Shown here: piece after piece, positions 1 through 9,500 of the stretch
Layout of the letters: each line of letters starts with the position of its first letter
Numbering within the stretch: the stretch's first letter is position 1
Assembly (NCBI GenBank): GCA_902806575.1
Contig: CADCXD010000018.1
Span: 3,658,001-3,722,000 of the forward strand
From: Jackrogersella multiformis
Lineage: Eukaryota; Ascomycota; Sordariomycetes; Xylariales; Hypoxylaceae
Direction of reading: 5' to 3'
DNA length: 64,000 nucleotides
Notes under the pieces: generated by a model
The model's input: the letters and a program-made list of their open reading frames with translations, nothing else
Databases searched by the model: none
Told to the model about the DNA's origin: nothing
Translations under genes and position numbers: made by a program

Positions 1-391
1 ATGTTTGGCGAAGCGAGGATAATTTCCCCTCACGAAACGGGTAAATGAGAGAATTTCCTGTCTCTTTTATCTTCCCCTTTGTGCTTGGCGATTTAGAGGG
101 ACCTCTAAGCTCGATTAGCAGCGCTTGCAACTCTTGTAGTTTCTCCGCGCTGTCTTTGAGACATTCTCGAATGACACAAGAGTTAAGCGATCTTCTCTGG
201 TCAATATGGGGTAGGATCTCATTCAAGGAGTAAAGGATGGATAGGAGTGTCTGAACTTCTCTCAGGCCATCCGTAATTTCCTCTTTTCTTGCGTTGATAG
301 AGCGCAAGTATGAAAGAAGGCCCTGGCAGACCTGTATTCCCAGAGATGCAATTCCAACAGCAGTACCCGCTACGGATAGTGGATCCGACAT
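1..391 (-). CDS. N-terminal part of a fungal NLR/STAND-type protein (runs off left edge)
   Basis: An open frame starts at an ATG at 391..389 and stays open for 130 codons to the window edge, so only the N-terminus is visible. It begins MSDPLSVAGTAVGIASLGIQ and continues as amphipathic helices (LREVQTLLSILYSLNEIL; CLKDSAEKLQELQALLIEL). This is the usual look of the fungal N-terminal domain found on STAND/NACHT or ankyrin NLR-like proteins and of PigL/AzaL-type N-termini. Such proteins are thought to act in non-self recognition or regulated cell death; here that is inferred from the family only. The nucleotide-binding and repeat regions would lie outside the window. It is transcribed away from the metabolite genes. 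It could also be a short stand-alone protein of this domain family. Confidence 0.72.
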   Translation of the reverse strand, partial: MSDPLSVAGTAVGIASLGIQVCQGLLSYLRSINARKEEITDGLREVQTLLSILYSLNEILPHIDQRRSLNSCVIRECLKDSAEKLQELQALLIELRGPSKSPSTKGKIKETGNSLIYPFREGKLSSLRQT

Positions 392-934
392 ATCGCATCG
401 TATATTATAATACCGTCGCAAAAGTAGTTGTAGCGAGCCCTCAACAAGAGGTGAAAATAGAAAGATCAAGAAACAAGCCGACCGCGAGGGGTAACCAAGA
501 TATATATAGGAAAGCAGCGCCGCACGTATGCTACACTGTGTACGCTTTGATATGACAATGCCCCTACATTACATTCGTATATGCTTGCTTACTTAGGAGG
601 CAGGTGGTAACCTACCTACCAATAGACACTTGATATATTTAGCAACACAGTTTTTAGAGAGGACGAAGCGGTGAAAACGAGGCTATATCATTTTGAAGAA
701 GAAAAACGGAAAGGGCTATAGTTATATCTGCAACTTACTTACCTAGGTAGGTAAGTCGTATCCGTATACTATACAGGAGTAACCTACCATAAAGGGGGGT
801 GGGGGGTCTCGTTCCATGGATTTCCTTATAAAACATGAATACCTAGGTACTTACAAGTTAAATAACAGGAGCTCAGTGTATCCCATACTTGTAGCTAATG
901 TCTGAAAGGCGTTGACGGGGTTTTGTTTAGGTAT
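392..934. other. Intergenic region upstream of the NLR-type gene
   Basis: There is no supportable gene. It should hold the promoter of the NLR-type gene and the 3' end of the oxidoreductase gene. A perfect palindrome of the ACCTAGGT family lies near 738-756 and a second copy near 840. Confidence 0.6.
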
Positions 935-2104
935 TTAAAAATTATTAATCTTGATACCTATACCAGCAGATGTCGCTAGCTCCAAGACGACCTTACATAT
1001 GGCTAGGTCCATGATTCCTATACCGACGCTTTTATAGACGATTATTCCATCTCTGAGCCATGCAGCCAGACGGCCCCTGGCCTCCTGGTCTGCTGTGGTT
1101 TTCAAATGGATCAACTCACCGGCCTCGATGATGTTCTCGACCCCGACCTGCGCCTTGACCAGCTCGCCAGCCTCGAGCGCACACGCCTCGCGGCTATCGA
1201 CGATTATCACGCCGCCCTTCGCCAGGTTTTCGTGCCTGGGATGATACAAACCCGGTAATGGGCTGCTCGTGGGGGTAGTAATGGTGCGCAGGAACGCTGG
1301 GTCGATTTCTTGCATGTCGAGCTTGTACGAGCCGATGGCGGAAATGAAGCGTTGCTTCTGCCGGCCCTGCTCCGACGTTAGCCACTCGGCGGGGAAGAGC
1401 GGGCTGGTTGAAGGGGTAGTGCAGAAGATCACGTCTGCTTGCTGGACAACGACGCGCAGACGATCCGTGTACTCCTGAAGACCAACGCTGCGGTCCAGAA
1501 TTGAAAAGGCCACGTGGTCGGCAGTCGCGGATCGTGCTTCCCGATCCATCGTTCGGAGACGATAGATTAGCTCTTGGGCGCGTTGCGCGGAGCGGTTGAT
1601 GATTGTCACGGTCCGGATGTCCGAGCCGCGGAGGACTAGTGCTAGCCGCAAGTGCCAGAGAGCCTGTTTGCCAGCCCCGAAGACCGTGATGTGCTCGGTA
1701 CTTGTCCGAAGCTGATACAGCAGTATGGAACCCAGCGAGGTGCGGAAAGCTGTTATATCGGCCGCGTTAATGACCCCGGTGGCCTTGCCGTCGTCATCGA
1801 ATACCATAATGGCGCCGCAGATGGGTTTGGCTTGGCTGACCTGACCGTCTGAGGGAGGCTGGGGCGGCGGTACGCCTACCACTTTGACGGATGCGCAGCC
1901 TGGCAGGGTTGCGGGCATAAAGAGCATAGTCGGCCCTCCCGGTCGTGTGACGGCTTGACGGTGACATTGATATTGGCCTTCCTGCCCGACGGAGTAGGAT
2001 TCAAAGGCGCTGCTCAAGGCAGTAAGAACCGGCACCAGTCCGCTCTTGTCAAGGCCTGTCAAGAGCATCCTAACGTCCTCGTCGGATAGAACAGTGAGCG
2101 ACAT
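935..2104 (-). CDS. Ornithine cyclodeaminase / mu-crystallin family oxidoreductase
   Basis: A single-exon gene of 389 residues, starting at an ATG at 2104. It carries the family hallmarks: the ASVKVVGV strand with Lys74, the region around Arg121 (ITAFRTSLGS), and a Rossmann dinucleotide-binding turn VFGAGKQA (Gly143-Gly145), followed by a C-terminal IYKSVGIGIMDLA segment. Members are NAD(P)-dependent and act on imines or amino acids: ornithine cyclodeaminase, ketimine reductase, or delta1-pyrroline-2-carboxylate reductase. The broken gene just upstream (3.1-3.6 kb) belongs to the proline racemase/trans-3-hydroxyproline dehydratase family, the classical partner of the pyrroline-2-carboxylate reductase type, so I infer that activity. 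The alternative is an amine-forming step in the nearby polyketide cluster. The length is slightly above the usual 320-380. Substrate is uncertain. Confidence 0.85.
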   Translation of the reverse strand: MSLTVLSDEDVRMLLTGLDKSGLVPVLTALSSAFESYSVGQEGQYQCHRQAVTRPGGPTMLFMPATLPGCASVKVVGVPPPQPPSDGQVSQAKPICGAIMVFDDDGKATGVINAADITAFRTSLGSILLYQLRTSTEHITVFGAGKQALWHLRLALVLRGSDIRTVTIINRSAQRAQELIYRLRTMDREARSATADHVAFSILDRSVGLQEYTDRLRVVVQQADVIFCTTPSTSPLFPAEWLTSEQGRQKQRFISAIGSYKLDMQEIDPAFLRTITTPTSSPLPGLYHPRHENLAKGGVIIVDSREACALEAGELVKAQVGVENIIEAGELIHLKTTADQEARGRLAAWLRDGIIVYKSVGIGIMDLAICKVVLELATSAGIGIKINNF

Positions 2105-3069
2105 CCTGCTTGGCTTGGTCGAGGGAGATGTAAGGCGCTACTCTTGGTTTGGAGACCACATATGGCTTAGTGGAAGACTGAATCTGTGGTTTGAGATGCC
2201 TCAATTGTATCTTTACATGACTACAGACCAATCAACTATTCTCCCGATTTTACGACTGCCTAGGTTGAATGTAGGCTGTCTGGCAAAAACCATGCATCTA
2301 GAGTAGGTAGGAATTAACTAGCAATACTAACCAGCGAATTGGTCAGAGGTGCGACCGGTTCACCAGGGATCCGAAGCCGGAGCCGGATAGATGATAAAAT
2401 TAGGGGTACTAACACCGGAGAAATAGGATCTCAAGACATGCACCTAGTCTATGATTGGTTATTATGACTGCACCCCGCAGAAAATAAGGCGCTGTCTTCC
2501 ATCTTCTTCGCCTGGACCGGGGTGTGTAGTATCTAAATTACCTATCATCAGAGGAGAGAAATGAAAGAAGCTGAAGAATGCTCGAATGTATCGAGGACTG
2601 TGAAATCGGAGTAGCCAAATTTTTTAAATTTAGGTTCAATTTTTATACCGTCATTTTAGTCTTGGACTCAGCTGTATTTATCCCATTAAGGGGAAATTAT
2701 CATGACGTGTAGGCCACCTGATCTTATTTACCAGGTGCACCTTAACACATATTCGCAATGTTAGCGGGCAGGTCTTTTCCTGGATAGGCCCCTTTGGAGA
2801 CTGGTATTTATCATCACAATTATTCGAAGCTCATGATTTAAGCCGGATAAGAGGACGACTATATTATGGAAAAGGGAATTCATATCTTTAAGGCTATTCA
2901 AACTGCCGGTGAACTAACTCTAGTTATTTATATCGTGGACAGCTTACGCGAAGAAGTTACAGTTACGGTTAGTGCACGCTCTACAGGCACCCCTAGGTGA
3001 GGATTATGTCGTAAGATACCAGTAGCTAACCTGGATCGTGAACGCCCAGGGCGTTAAACATAACCCCAA
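2105..3069. other. Gene-free, AT-leaning intergenic stretch
   Basis: No coding signal is seen on either strand. It contains the promoter of the oxidoreductase gene and possibly the decayed 3' flank of the adjacent pseudogene. Confidence 0.5.
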
Positions 3070-3625
3070 TTAATGCCTCCGAGATGCCGCCTCTAAATCC
3101 TCGACGGAGAATCCCTCCTTGATTGGGTCTTCTGGCCCCATCACGAATGCTGTGGCGCCGGTACAGAAAGCCTCCCTCTTAATGCGTATTATTACACCAC
3201 GGGCAGAGAGCCATGGCCGCTTTTATGTCCTTAGCATTCGCCAGTGCCATGCGCGCCGCTAATGTAGGTCGCCGACGTCTCAGACACCGGAGCCGTGTTA
3301 ATATTGTCCACCACCATAATACCGTACGGGTACCGTTCAATACTCAACGACCTGGACATCTACTTAACTAGTCTCTAACTCCACGATTTGCGTTTTGATG
3401 ACCTGCGGGCCGAGCTCAGTGAAGGAAGGTCGGCCAGTCGCCACCATAGATCAGGTTCACGGTGGCCGAAGTACGGCCGTTCAGCTCTGGCTAATGCTAC
3501 GCCTATAGTTCTCACGGTACTGACATTGCTCCTCCAGGAGCGTTCCCTGCAACTTAGGAAAACCACTCAGGGTGATGCGGGTCGCCTCGCCAGTGGTGTG
3601 CATGTCGATACATGAACTCCAGGGA
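3070..3625 (-). pseudogene. Decayed proline racemase-family gene (trans-3-hydroxy-L-proline dehydratase type)
   Basis: Read on the minus strand, pieces of one protein family appear in the right order but in different frames and split by stops. Near 3615-3505 there is an N-terminal block, IDMHTTGEATRITLSGFPKL followed by QGTLLEEQ, matching the family's IDMHTxGExxRI start. Near 3297-3283 lies HGSGV, corresponding to the active-site SPxGSG region. Near 3180-3075 lies a C-terminal block, AFCTGATAFVMGPEDPIKEG then FSVEDLEAA, matching the family's TGxxxFVxxPxDPxxxGF end. The blocks span about 560 bp instead of about 1 kb, so parts are deleted as well. An intact enzyme would dehydrate trans-3-hydroxy-L-proline to pyrroline-2-carboxylate. 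No functional product is possible from this copy. Family assignment rests on remembered motifs. Confidence 0.72.
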
Positions 3626-3977
3626 CGAGTCTCTACTGAGAGATTGGTAGAGGTCCACGGTGACGATACTGTTTTTCCGAAGCGGATAGAAATAAAAGTG
3701 CGAGAATCGTAGTAAAGCAAAGTTGGCAACTGATAAAATAACGCGGCGCAAATGTACCGCACCTCAAGTACCTAGGTACATACCAGTAGCTAAGGGTCAA
3801 AATCCATCGGTGGCAGTCCCTACCCAACTGTTATCAAATTGCCTAATAAGGTAATTAATTCCACCGGGAACCCGGGTCCTACACGGCAATAGCGAGCCGG
3901 CAACCTCTTTCAACCCCCCTTTTCCTCTTCGTTTCCCCTTTCCTTTTCCGTTCTCAGATCAAATTAATAGCATATAT
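3626..3977. other. Short intergenic stretch 3' of the amidohydrolase gene
   Basis: No gene is seen. An ACCTAGGT-type palindrome lies near 3768-3780 and a pyrimidine-rich tract at about 3905-3955. Confidence 0.5.
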
Positions 3978-5312
3978 CTACAGTTTTGCCCATTTATCCA
4001 ACAAACCCCCGCCGAACAGTCCTGTGTCATCTCTACAGAGCCGACCTTCACGAAACACGGCCGCAACTTCAGTTTCCGGTTTCGAGAGAACCTTGATGTC
4101 CTCCAGGGGATTCGAGTTCAGGATAATTATATCCGCCTGGAACCCCTTCTTGATCTGGCCCACATCCGCTAAGCCCATCATTCTGGCCGGGTTGGTCGTG
4201 GCGCTTCGTAAGATTTCCACCGCCGGAAGCACCTGGGATCGGATCTCGAATTCTTGCGCCTGGTACCTACCCAACGGGCCGAGAAGGTCTGAGCCGTAGC
4301 ACATTGTGACCCCCTCCTCAAAAGCGAGCTTTAGGGCGTTTAGACCCGACTTCAGCACCATGATATTCTTCTCGCGATTAGCCGGCGGTAGGTAGCTGAA
4401 CAATGACTCGTCGGCCATAGCGCGAAAGGCGATTAGTGTCGGCGTCAGGAAGGCGCCCTTCTCGGCCATCAACCGCGCCGTCGCGCGATCGATTAAGTTC
4501 CCGTGCTCGACGCCCATGACGCCGTTGCTCACGGCTCGGGCGACAGACTCCGACGTGTAGGCGTGACAGGTGACGTACGTGCCCGCGTTCTGGGCCACCG
4601 AGACGAACGCCTGGATCTCCTCGGCCGAGTACTGCTGGTGCTCGAGCTTGTCGGTGGGACTGGCGACACCGCCGCCGCACATGATCTTGAGGAAGTCCGC
4701 ACCGCAGCGGATCTCGTCCCTCGCGGCGCGCAGGCACTGCGGCACGCCGTCGGCCACGCGGCCCAGCCCCTTCACGAACCCCGACGCGCAGCCCGTGTGG
4801 TCGTGCGCGTTGCGGAGGTCGCCGTGACCGCCCGTCTGGCTGAGCCCGTGTCCGGCGATCTGCAGGCGGGGCCCCGGAATTAACCACTCGGCGCAGGCCT
4901 CCTTCAGCGCCGACGGCGCGCCGCCGCAGTCCCGCACGGTCGTGAAGCCGCGGTAGAGCATGTCGCGGCAGACGTAGACCATGCGAAACTTGACCTGGTC
5001 GTCTGGCGTGGTCAAGGTGTCTTTCAGGTTGAGATCTCCGGGAACCGCAGTGATGTGAACATGGCTGTCGATCAAACCGGGACAAATATATTTGCCTCCG
5101 AGATCGAAACGCCGAGCGTCATGGGGAACTTCCATCTGCTCATCTCCCACGGCAATGTCCACGATGATCCCATTCGCGATATGAACAGTCGCAGGCTCTA
5201 AAACTTTGCCCTGCTCCGGGTCGACGATTTTCGCGTTTTCCAGAACCCATGATGGTGCTTGTTTCACAGGCAGCCATGGCTTGCTAAATCGCTGCAGTTC
5301 TTCGGGCGTCAT
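3978..5312 (-). CDS. Metal-dependent amidohydrolase (imidazolonepropionase/prolidase/ochratoxinase-like)
   Basis: This reads as a 444-residue TIM-barrel amidohydrolase. The frame is open further upstream, but only to a GTG; the first in-frame ATG is at 5312. An N-terminal beta-sandwich strand (NAKIVDPEQGKVLEPATVHI) leads to the HxH metal site, GLIDSHVHI (His84, His86). A downstream lysine in FLKIMCGGG fits the carbamylated metal-bridging Lys. Two further histidines (TCHAYTSESV; GVEHGNLID) and the Asp in CYGSDLLGP complete the metal set. The C-terminal part (TTNPARMMGL then QADIIILNSNPLEDI) is typical of this group. Members hydrolyse amide bonds of cyclic or acyl-amino-acid substrates; the substrate here is unknown. 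It sits between the broken hydroxyproline gene and the PKS, on the same strand, so it could belong to either pathway. Confidence 0.87.
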   Translation of the reverse strand: MTPEELQRFSKPWLPVKQAPSWVLENAKIVDPEQGKVLEPATVHIANGIIVDIAVGDEQMEVPHDARRFDLGGKYICPGLIDSHVHITAVPGDLNLKDTLTTPDDQVKFRMVYVCRDMLYRGFTTVRDCGGAPSALKEACAEWLIPGPRLQIAGHGLSQTGGHGDLRNAHDHTGCASGFVKGLGRVADGVPQCLRAARDEIRCGADFLKIMCGGGVASPTDKLEHQQYSAEEIQAFVSVAQNAGTYVTCHAYTSESVARAVSNGVMGVEHGNLIDRATARLMAEKGAFLTPTLIAFRAMADESLFSYLPPANREKNIMVLKSGLNALKLAFEEGVTMCYGSDLLGPLGRYQAQEFEIRSQVLPAVEILRSATTNPARMMGLADVGQIKKGFQADIIILNSNPLEDIKVLSKPETEVAAVFREGRLCRDDTGLFGGGLLDKWAKL

Positions 5313-6523
5313 GACTTCTAGCTTGGATAATTGTCCGATGCCGTGGAAAGATGTTCTACATTGATCTTGCAAGCTTGAATAGGAAGCAGAGGCCTTTTCC
5401 AACGACAGGGGTAATACATAGATCACGTGGAATGGAACCCAAGCAAGAAACCCTCCTTATTATCGTCGTATTAGTGATTTTGTCAATTAGCGGGCAAAAA
5501 CCCTTACCCTGTCGAACCCTAGAGTCCCGGGTTTATGGTAACCCTAACCCTAACCCTGGTCCATCGGGTACGGACCCGGTACCTAGACCTAGGGTAGACA
5601 TGGATACCGCTCCTGTGGCTCACCGATATCTATACCTAGGTATTTATATTTATAGAGCGTAAATCATGATTTAACCAGGTACCTAGGTAGCTATAAAGTA
5701 TCCGGCTTTCCTCCTCGTTGTATGATTAGCAGATCCTTTATACTACATCTTACTTATACTATCTAGCAAGACCACATTTTAAAATCAAATCAAGATGGAC
5801 TCTAAAGCCCTGCCACATGCAAGAAGCGTGTGATCGTTCGACACTGTTTATCGAAGAAGTAAAAACGGACAAAAACGCAGACGGCTTTAGCTCATTTGGA
5901 AGAATACATGTCGCGGCCGATCGATAATGCCTCCTAGAGCTAGGATCGTCTATAATAAGGTGCTGGAGGTAATAGACGTTTTGTTGAAGAGATACCTACC
6001 CCGCTTAGAAAGGCGTCAGTGAAAATGCAGACTGGATATAAATACTGTCCTACACTGTAAATCTTCTATCCCCTGATTATCTAGTCAACAGCTAAAACAC
6101 GTAGAAGATACCTAAAAAAAAACTACTGGAAGGGATAGGAGATATACAGTATAAAATAGTGTTATTACTACAGTTTACACATGGTCCGCATTTTCACTAA
6201 CGCCCTTCTGCCCCTTCTGGCTGCCTGCATTATTTGGAGACTAATTGGGGAATATAACATCTCGCACTTACCTATCACCTCTAGAAGCGCCTGGGAATCG
6301 GCTGCTATACTGTATAAAAGGGAGTGGGTCCCTGACTCTACTGTTCATGCCTCCAGTAACTAGGTACTCTCGGATGCCATACTACGCCCCCTGCCCGTCG
6401 GTCGTTATTAGGCTAAGGTAGTACTCAACCAGTTTTGCTTCTTGGTTTTCTTTCACGGCAGTCTCCACATGCATTTCTGTCCGCACGCTTGCATCTATCT
6501 CGCCCCCAAGATTACCCGATGCG
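5313..6523. other. Intergenic region between amidohydrolase and PKS 3' end
   Basis: No convincing gene. A 60-codon + strand frame at 6181-6363 begins with a hydrophobic stretch but has nothing else in its favour. The region includes ACCTAGGT palindromes (near 5633 and 5680) and a short telomere-like repeat, listed separately. Confidence 0.5.
5539..5557. repeat. Short interstitial telomere-like repeat, (TAACCC)3
   Basis: Three head-to-tail copies of TAACCC plus one base, the complement of the TTAGGG telomere unit used by most filamentous fungi. The flanks also contain isolated ACCC/ACCCT words. It is too short to be a telomere and may be a relic of break repair or chance. Confidence 0.7.
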
Positions 6524-9500
6524 TTATTTCTGCTCCAAGATGGAAGACACTACGGACGCAGCGCAATATAACGCCTTGCATATGGCGGCAGCGTAGTCAG
6601 GACGGGCCGAGACGGTGAAGCTCGTGTGTTTCTCACGGACCCCGCAGTGGACGTAGACGCCCTGGTCGCCCTCCATGAGGAAGCCACCTTCGTCCCATCT
6701 GGCATGGGGATTGTTCGAGTCATCGTCGGGCATGAAGCCGATCTTAAGATCTTGGCCTAGTCCACCGCGACGGGTGAAGTCCCAGGCGCGGCAGCGAAAT
6801 ATTTCAGGGAGACGGTCATCGCTGCTACGTTCTTCTGTGGTCAAAGCGCCGAGAAGCGCGTACATATGGTTGAGGAAGCCACAGCCACGTGAGGCGGCGG
6901 AGATGGCCAGCGCGTGCGCCGTCACAGCATCATGGAAGAGGGAGCGAATGCGGGCTTTATCGTCGCGCTGCCCCGTCGTTGCTTCTACTGCTGCTGCCTC
7001 GATGAAGGCGCGCACAGGTGACGAAACACTCTGCACCCAGTCAATACGGCCCCGAGCATACGTGGCAAGAGAAACGATCTCCCATGCCGGACGCACCCTG
7101 CCGTCAACGAGGTAAACCGCAAGGAGCACGGTTAGGTGGGCGGTAGCGTTGGGCTGAGCACCGCAGCGGCGGAGAAGTTCCAGATTGATAGGACTGGCGT
7201 TCACAAATTGGTGGTCGACGAGACCGTAAGATGCGCATCGAGTCCTAATATGCTCGATGCGTTCCGCGACAGCAGTACCTGCCTTCCACACGTGTTCGCG
7301 AACATGATAGGTAGCCGAGCAAGGTATACCCTGGAGCCCCTCTGAGCATTGAGAAAATAGTGCACGAGTGGTGTGTTCATGCAGCCTTCTCACGTCAATG
7401 CCGTCGATCTTCGAGTGCTCGTATATACCAGCCGATAAGCCGTTGGCGGTCACGGCGAACTGCACGGGCTTATCCAGCCAGCGGTTAGCAAACGGCCGAT
7501 GGTGGCCGTTCAGAAGAAATTGCGTATGGCGCTCCCCGGAGCTCGTTGGCGACTCGTCATCGAGACACATGACAAAAGCCGCAGACTCGATAACACGTAG
7601 GACAGCGCCGTTGTGAGGGTCGAGCTCAAGGTCTTGGTGTATCTATGGTTAAAGAGAGTCAGCAGGTCGAAGGGAAGATGAGAGGAAACGAAACGAAACG
7701 AAACATAAGAGGACGTACTTGGGACCAAGTGTTACGCTCGTCGGCGGTAAGAGTGCAGACAGGGATAAGAGGCTTGACAGAGTTCCGCAGGATATCTGTG
7801 TAGGCTGCACACATGGCCGGCAACTCTAGCGGCGTGTCTGGGCCCGGGAGTATGAGCTGAAAGACATGGCCGCGCCGCAGAACAGCGACGCTATAATTGG
7901 GACCAAAGCGCTCCACGTGGTCTATACTTGGAGCTGGCCGGCGCGTAGCATGAAAGAGCCAGTTGCGAGCCTCGGCGTTCAAAGGTGCACCATGGAGCGT
8001 ATCCACAGCCATGTTGCCAACGCACACACGGCGGACGAATTCGGCAGCAGCCACAGTTAAAATGGAGGCGCGTAATGCTTGTGAGTGAACCGGTGCGTCG
8101 ATGGGATGGCCAACTGAATATTGGCTGTAATCCTGCAGAGGCTCACGGCGCTCGAGGTAGACCTGGCGGTCGTAGGCCTCTGCAATGGCTTCGGGAGTTG
8201 CGTCTATGAGTCGGCGTTGCAGCAGGGGACCCCATTTTTCAAGAAAGTCACGCACAGCATCGGTTGTGATATGTTGGTCTTTGGGCGAGTCAATGGCGCG
8301 ACGAGAATCCTCAAATAACCGCATTGTGTCTTCGAGAGTAGGGAGCGGTACCCGCGGCAAATGAACTGTCAGGTCTTCAACACTTGTGCTAGACTTTGGC
8401 GGTGTTATAGGTGGTAGCATCTTATACTTGTCCGTATCGTCTAGGTCATCGTCTCCGCTGTTTACTTCATCACTAGTTTTGTCCGTGGACTCCAACAGAG
8501 CTCCACGTGAGCGAACAGCTACTTTCTCTGCGAGTGTGCGCACCGTCTGATCTATCATGATTTCAGACGACTGCAAAGGGGCATTGAACTCGCGCATGAT
8601 CCAGTTGCGCAACTCAATGGATATGAGGGAGTCAAGGCCAACTGCAAGGATGGAGCCATGACGCTCGCTTATATGGGCGCTGTCGACAAAAATTAACTGC
8701 GACAGCTTTCTGATAATGGCATTGGCAATGAAATCAATCATCAAATCGGAGCTGCCGCTAGCTACAACCTCCGTAAAGGTCTGAGAGACAGGCGCCGATG
8801 AGGACGTCTCTACCGTCGAAGACGCGTTTCTTACGTGGCAGAACATAGCTGAGTGTATGTTGCCGTTGTGGGTTGTCGATTGTGAAAGAGAAATCGCGTC
8901 GAACCCAATGATGGCTTGAGGAAGACGAGAACTACTGGTCGCCGCCCCGAGGGCATAGTCGAGGTAACGCGACAGCTCGTCAGGGTCAATGGGTCTCAGA
9001 CCAGCACGACGGAGGCCATTGAGTCGCGCCTCATAATCGGCCGTGGCAACGGCATCCTGAATCCAACCGATGCTGAGCGACATAAAATGGCATGGTGCGC
9101 CACGGTTAGCCTGAGCTATGGCATCCTGGACGGCATTGCCAGCATTGTAATTGGCCTGACCACTCGAGCCTATTATATTGACAGCAGAGGACAGCATGAG
9201 AAAAAAGTCCAGCCGGGGCGACATAAAGACACGCTCGAGTGCAAGCGTGCCTTCGACTTTGATCTGCCTCGAGAGCAGGAAGTCGTCATATGCCATCGAA
9301 TCAAGCGTGCGGTCCTGTGCCAGTTAGCGTCGAATTTCACAGCGAGTTGGAGTGACTATCACAGAGAAGTCAAGTAGAGTCATTACGTACTCGGAGAATG
9401 GCAGCCGACTGAATGACGCCTCTCACCGGAGGAACCCCCATTAGTGAAAGTGACGCTGCCGCGTTTTGTATGCTAGGCTCCGAAGTCACGTCGCATTTAA

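Noticed and set aside
4378..5085. A 235-codon minus-strand frame inside the amidohydrolase gene
   Set aside because: It is an Arg-rich shift of the real frame, which carries all metal-binding residues.
5313..5426. An N-terminal extension of the amidohydrolase
   Set aside because: The extension begins at GTG, which is not a normal fungal start; the first ATG at 5312 sits just before the conserved domain.
6181..6363. A possible small secreted protein of 60 residues
   Set aside because: It has only a weak hydrophobic start, no conserved cysteines and no supporting context.
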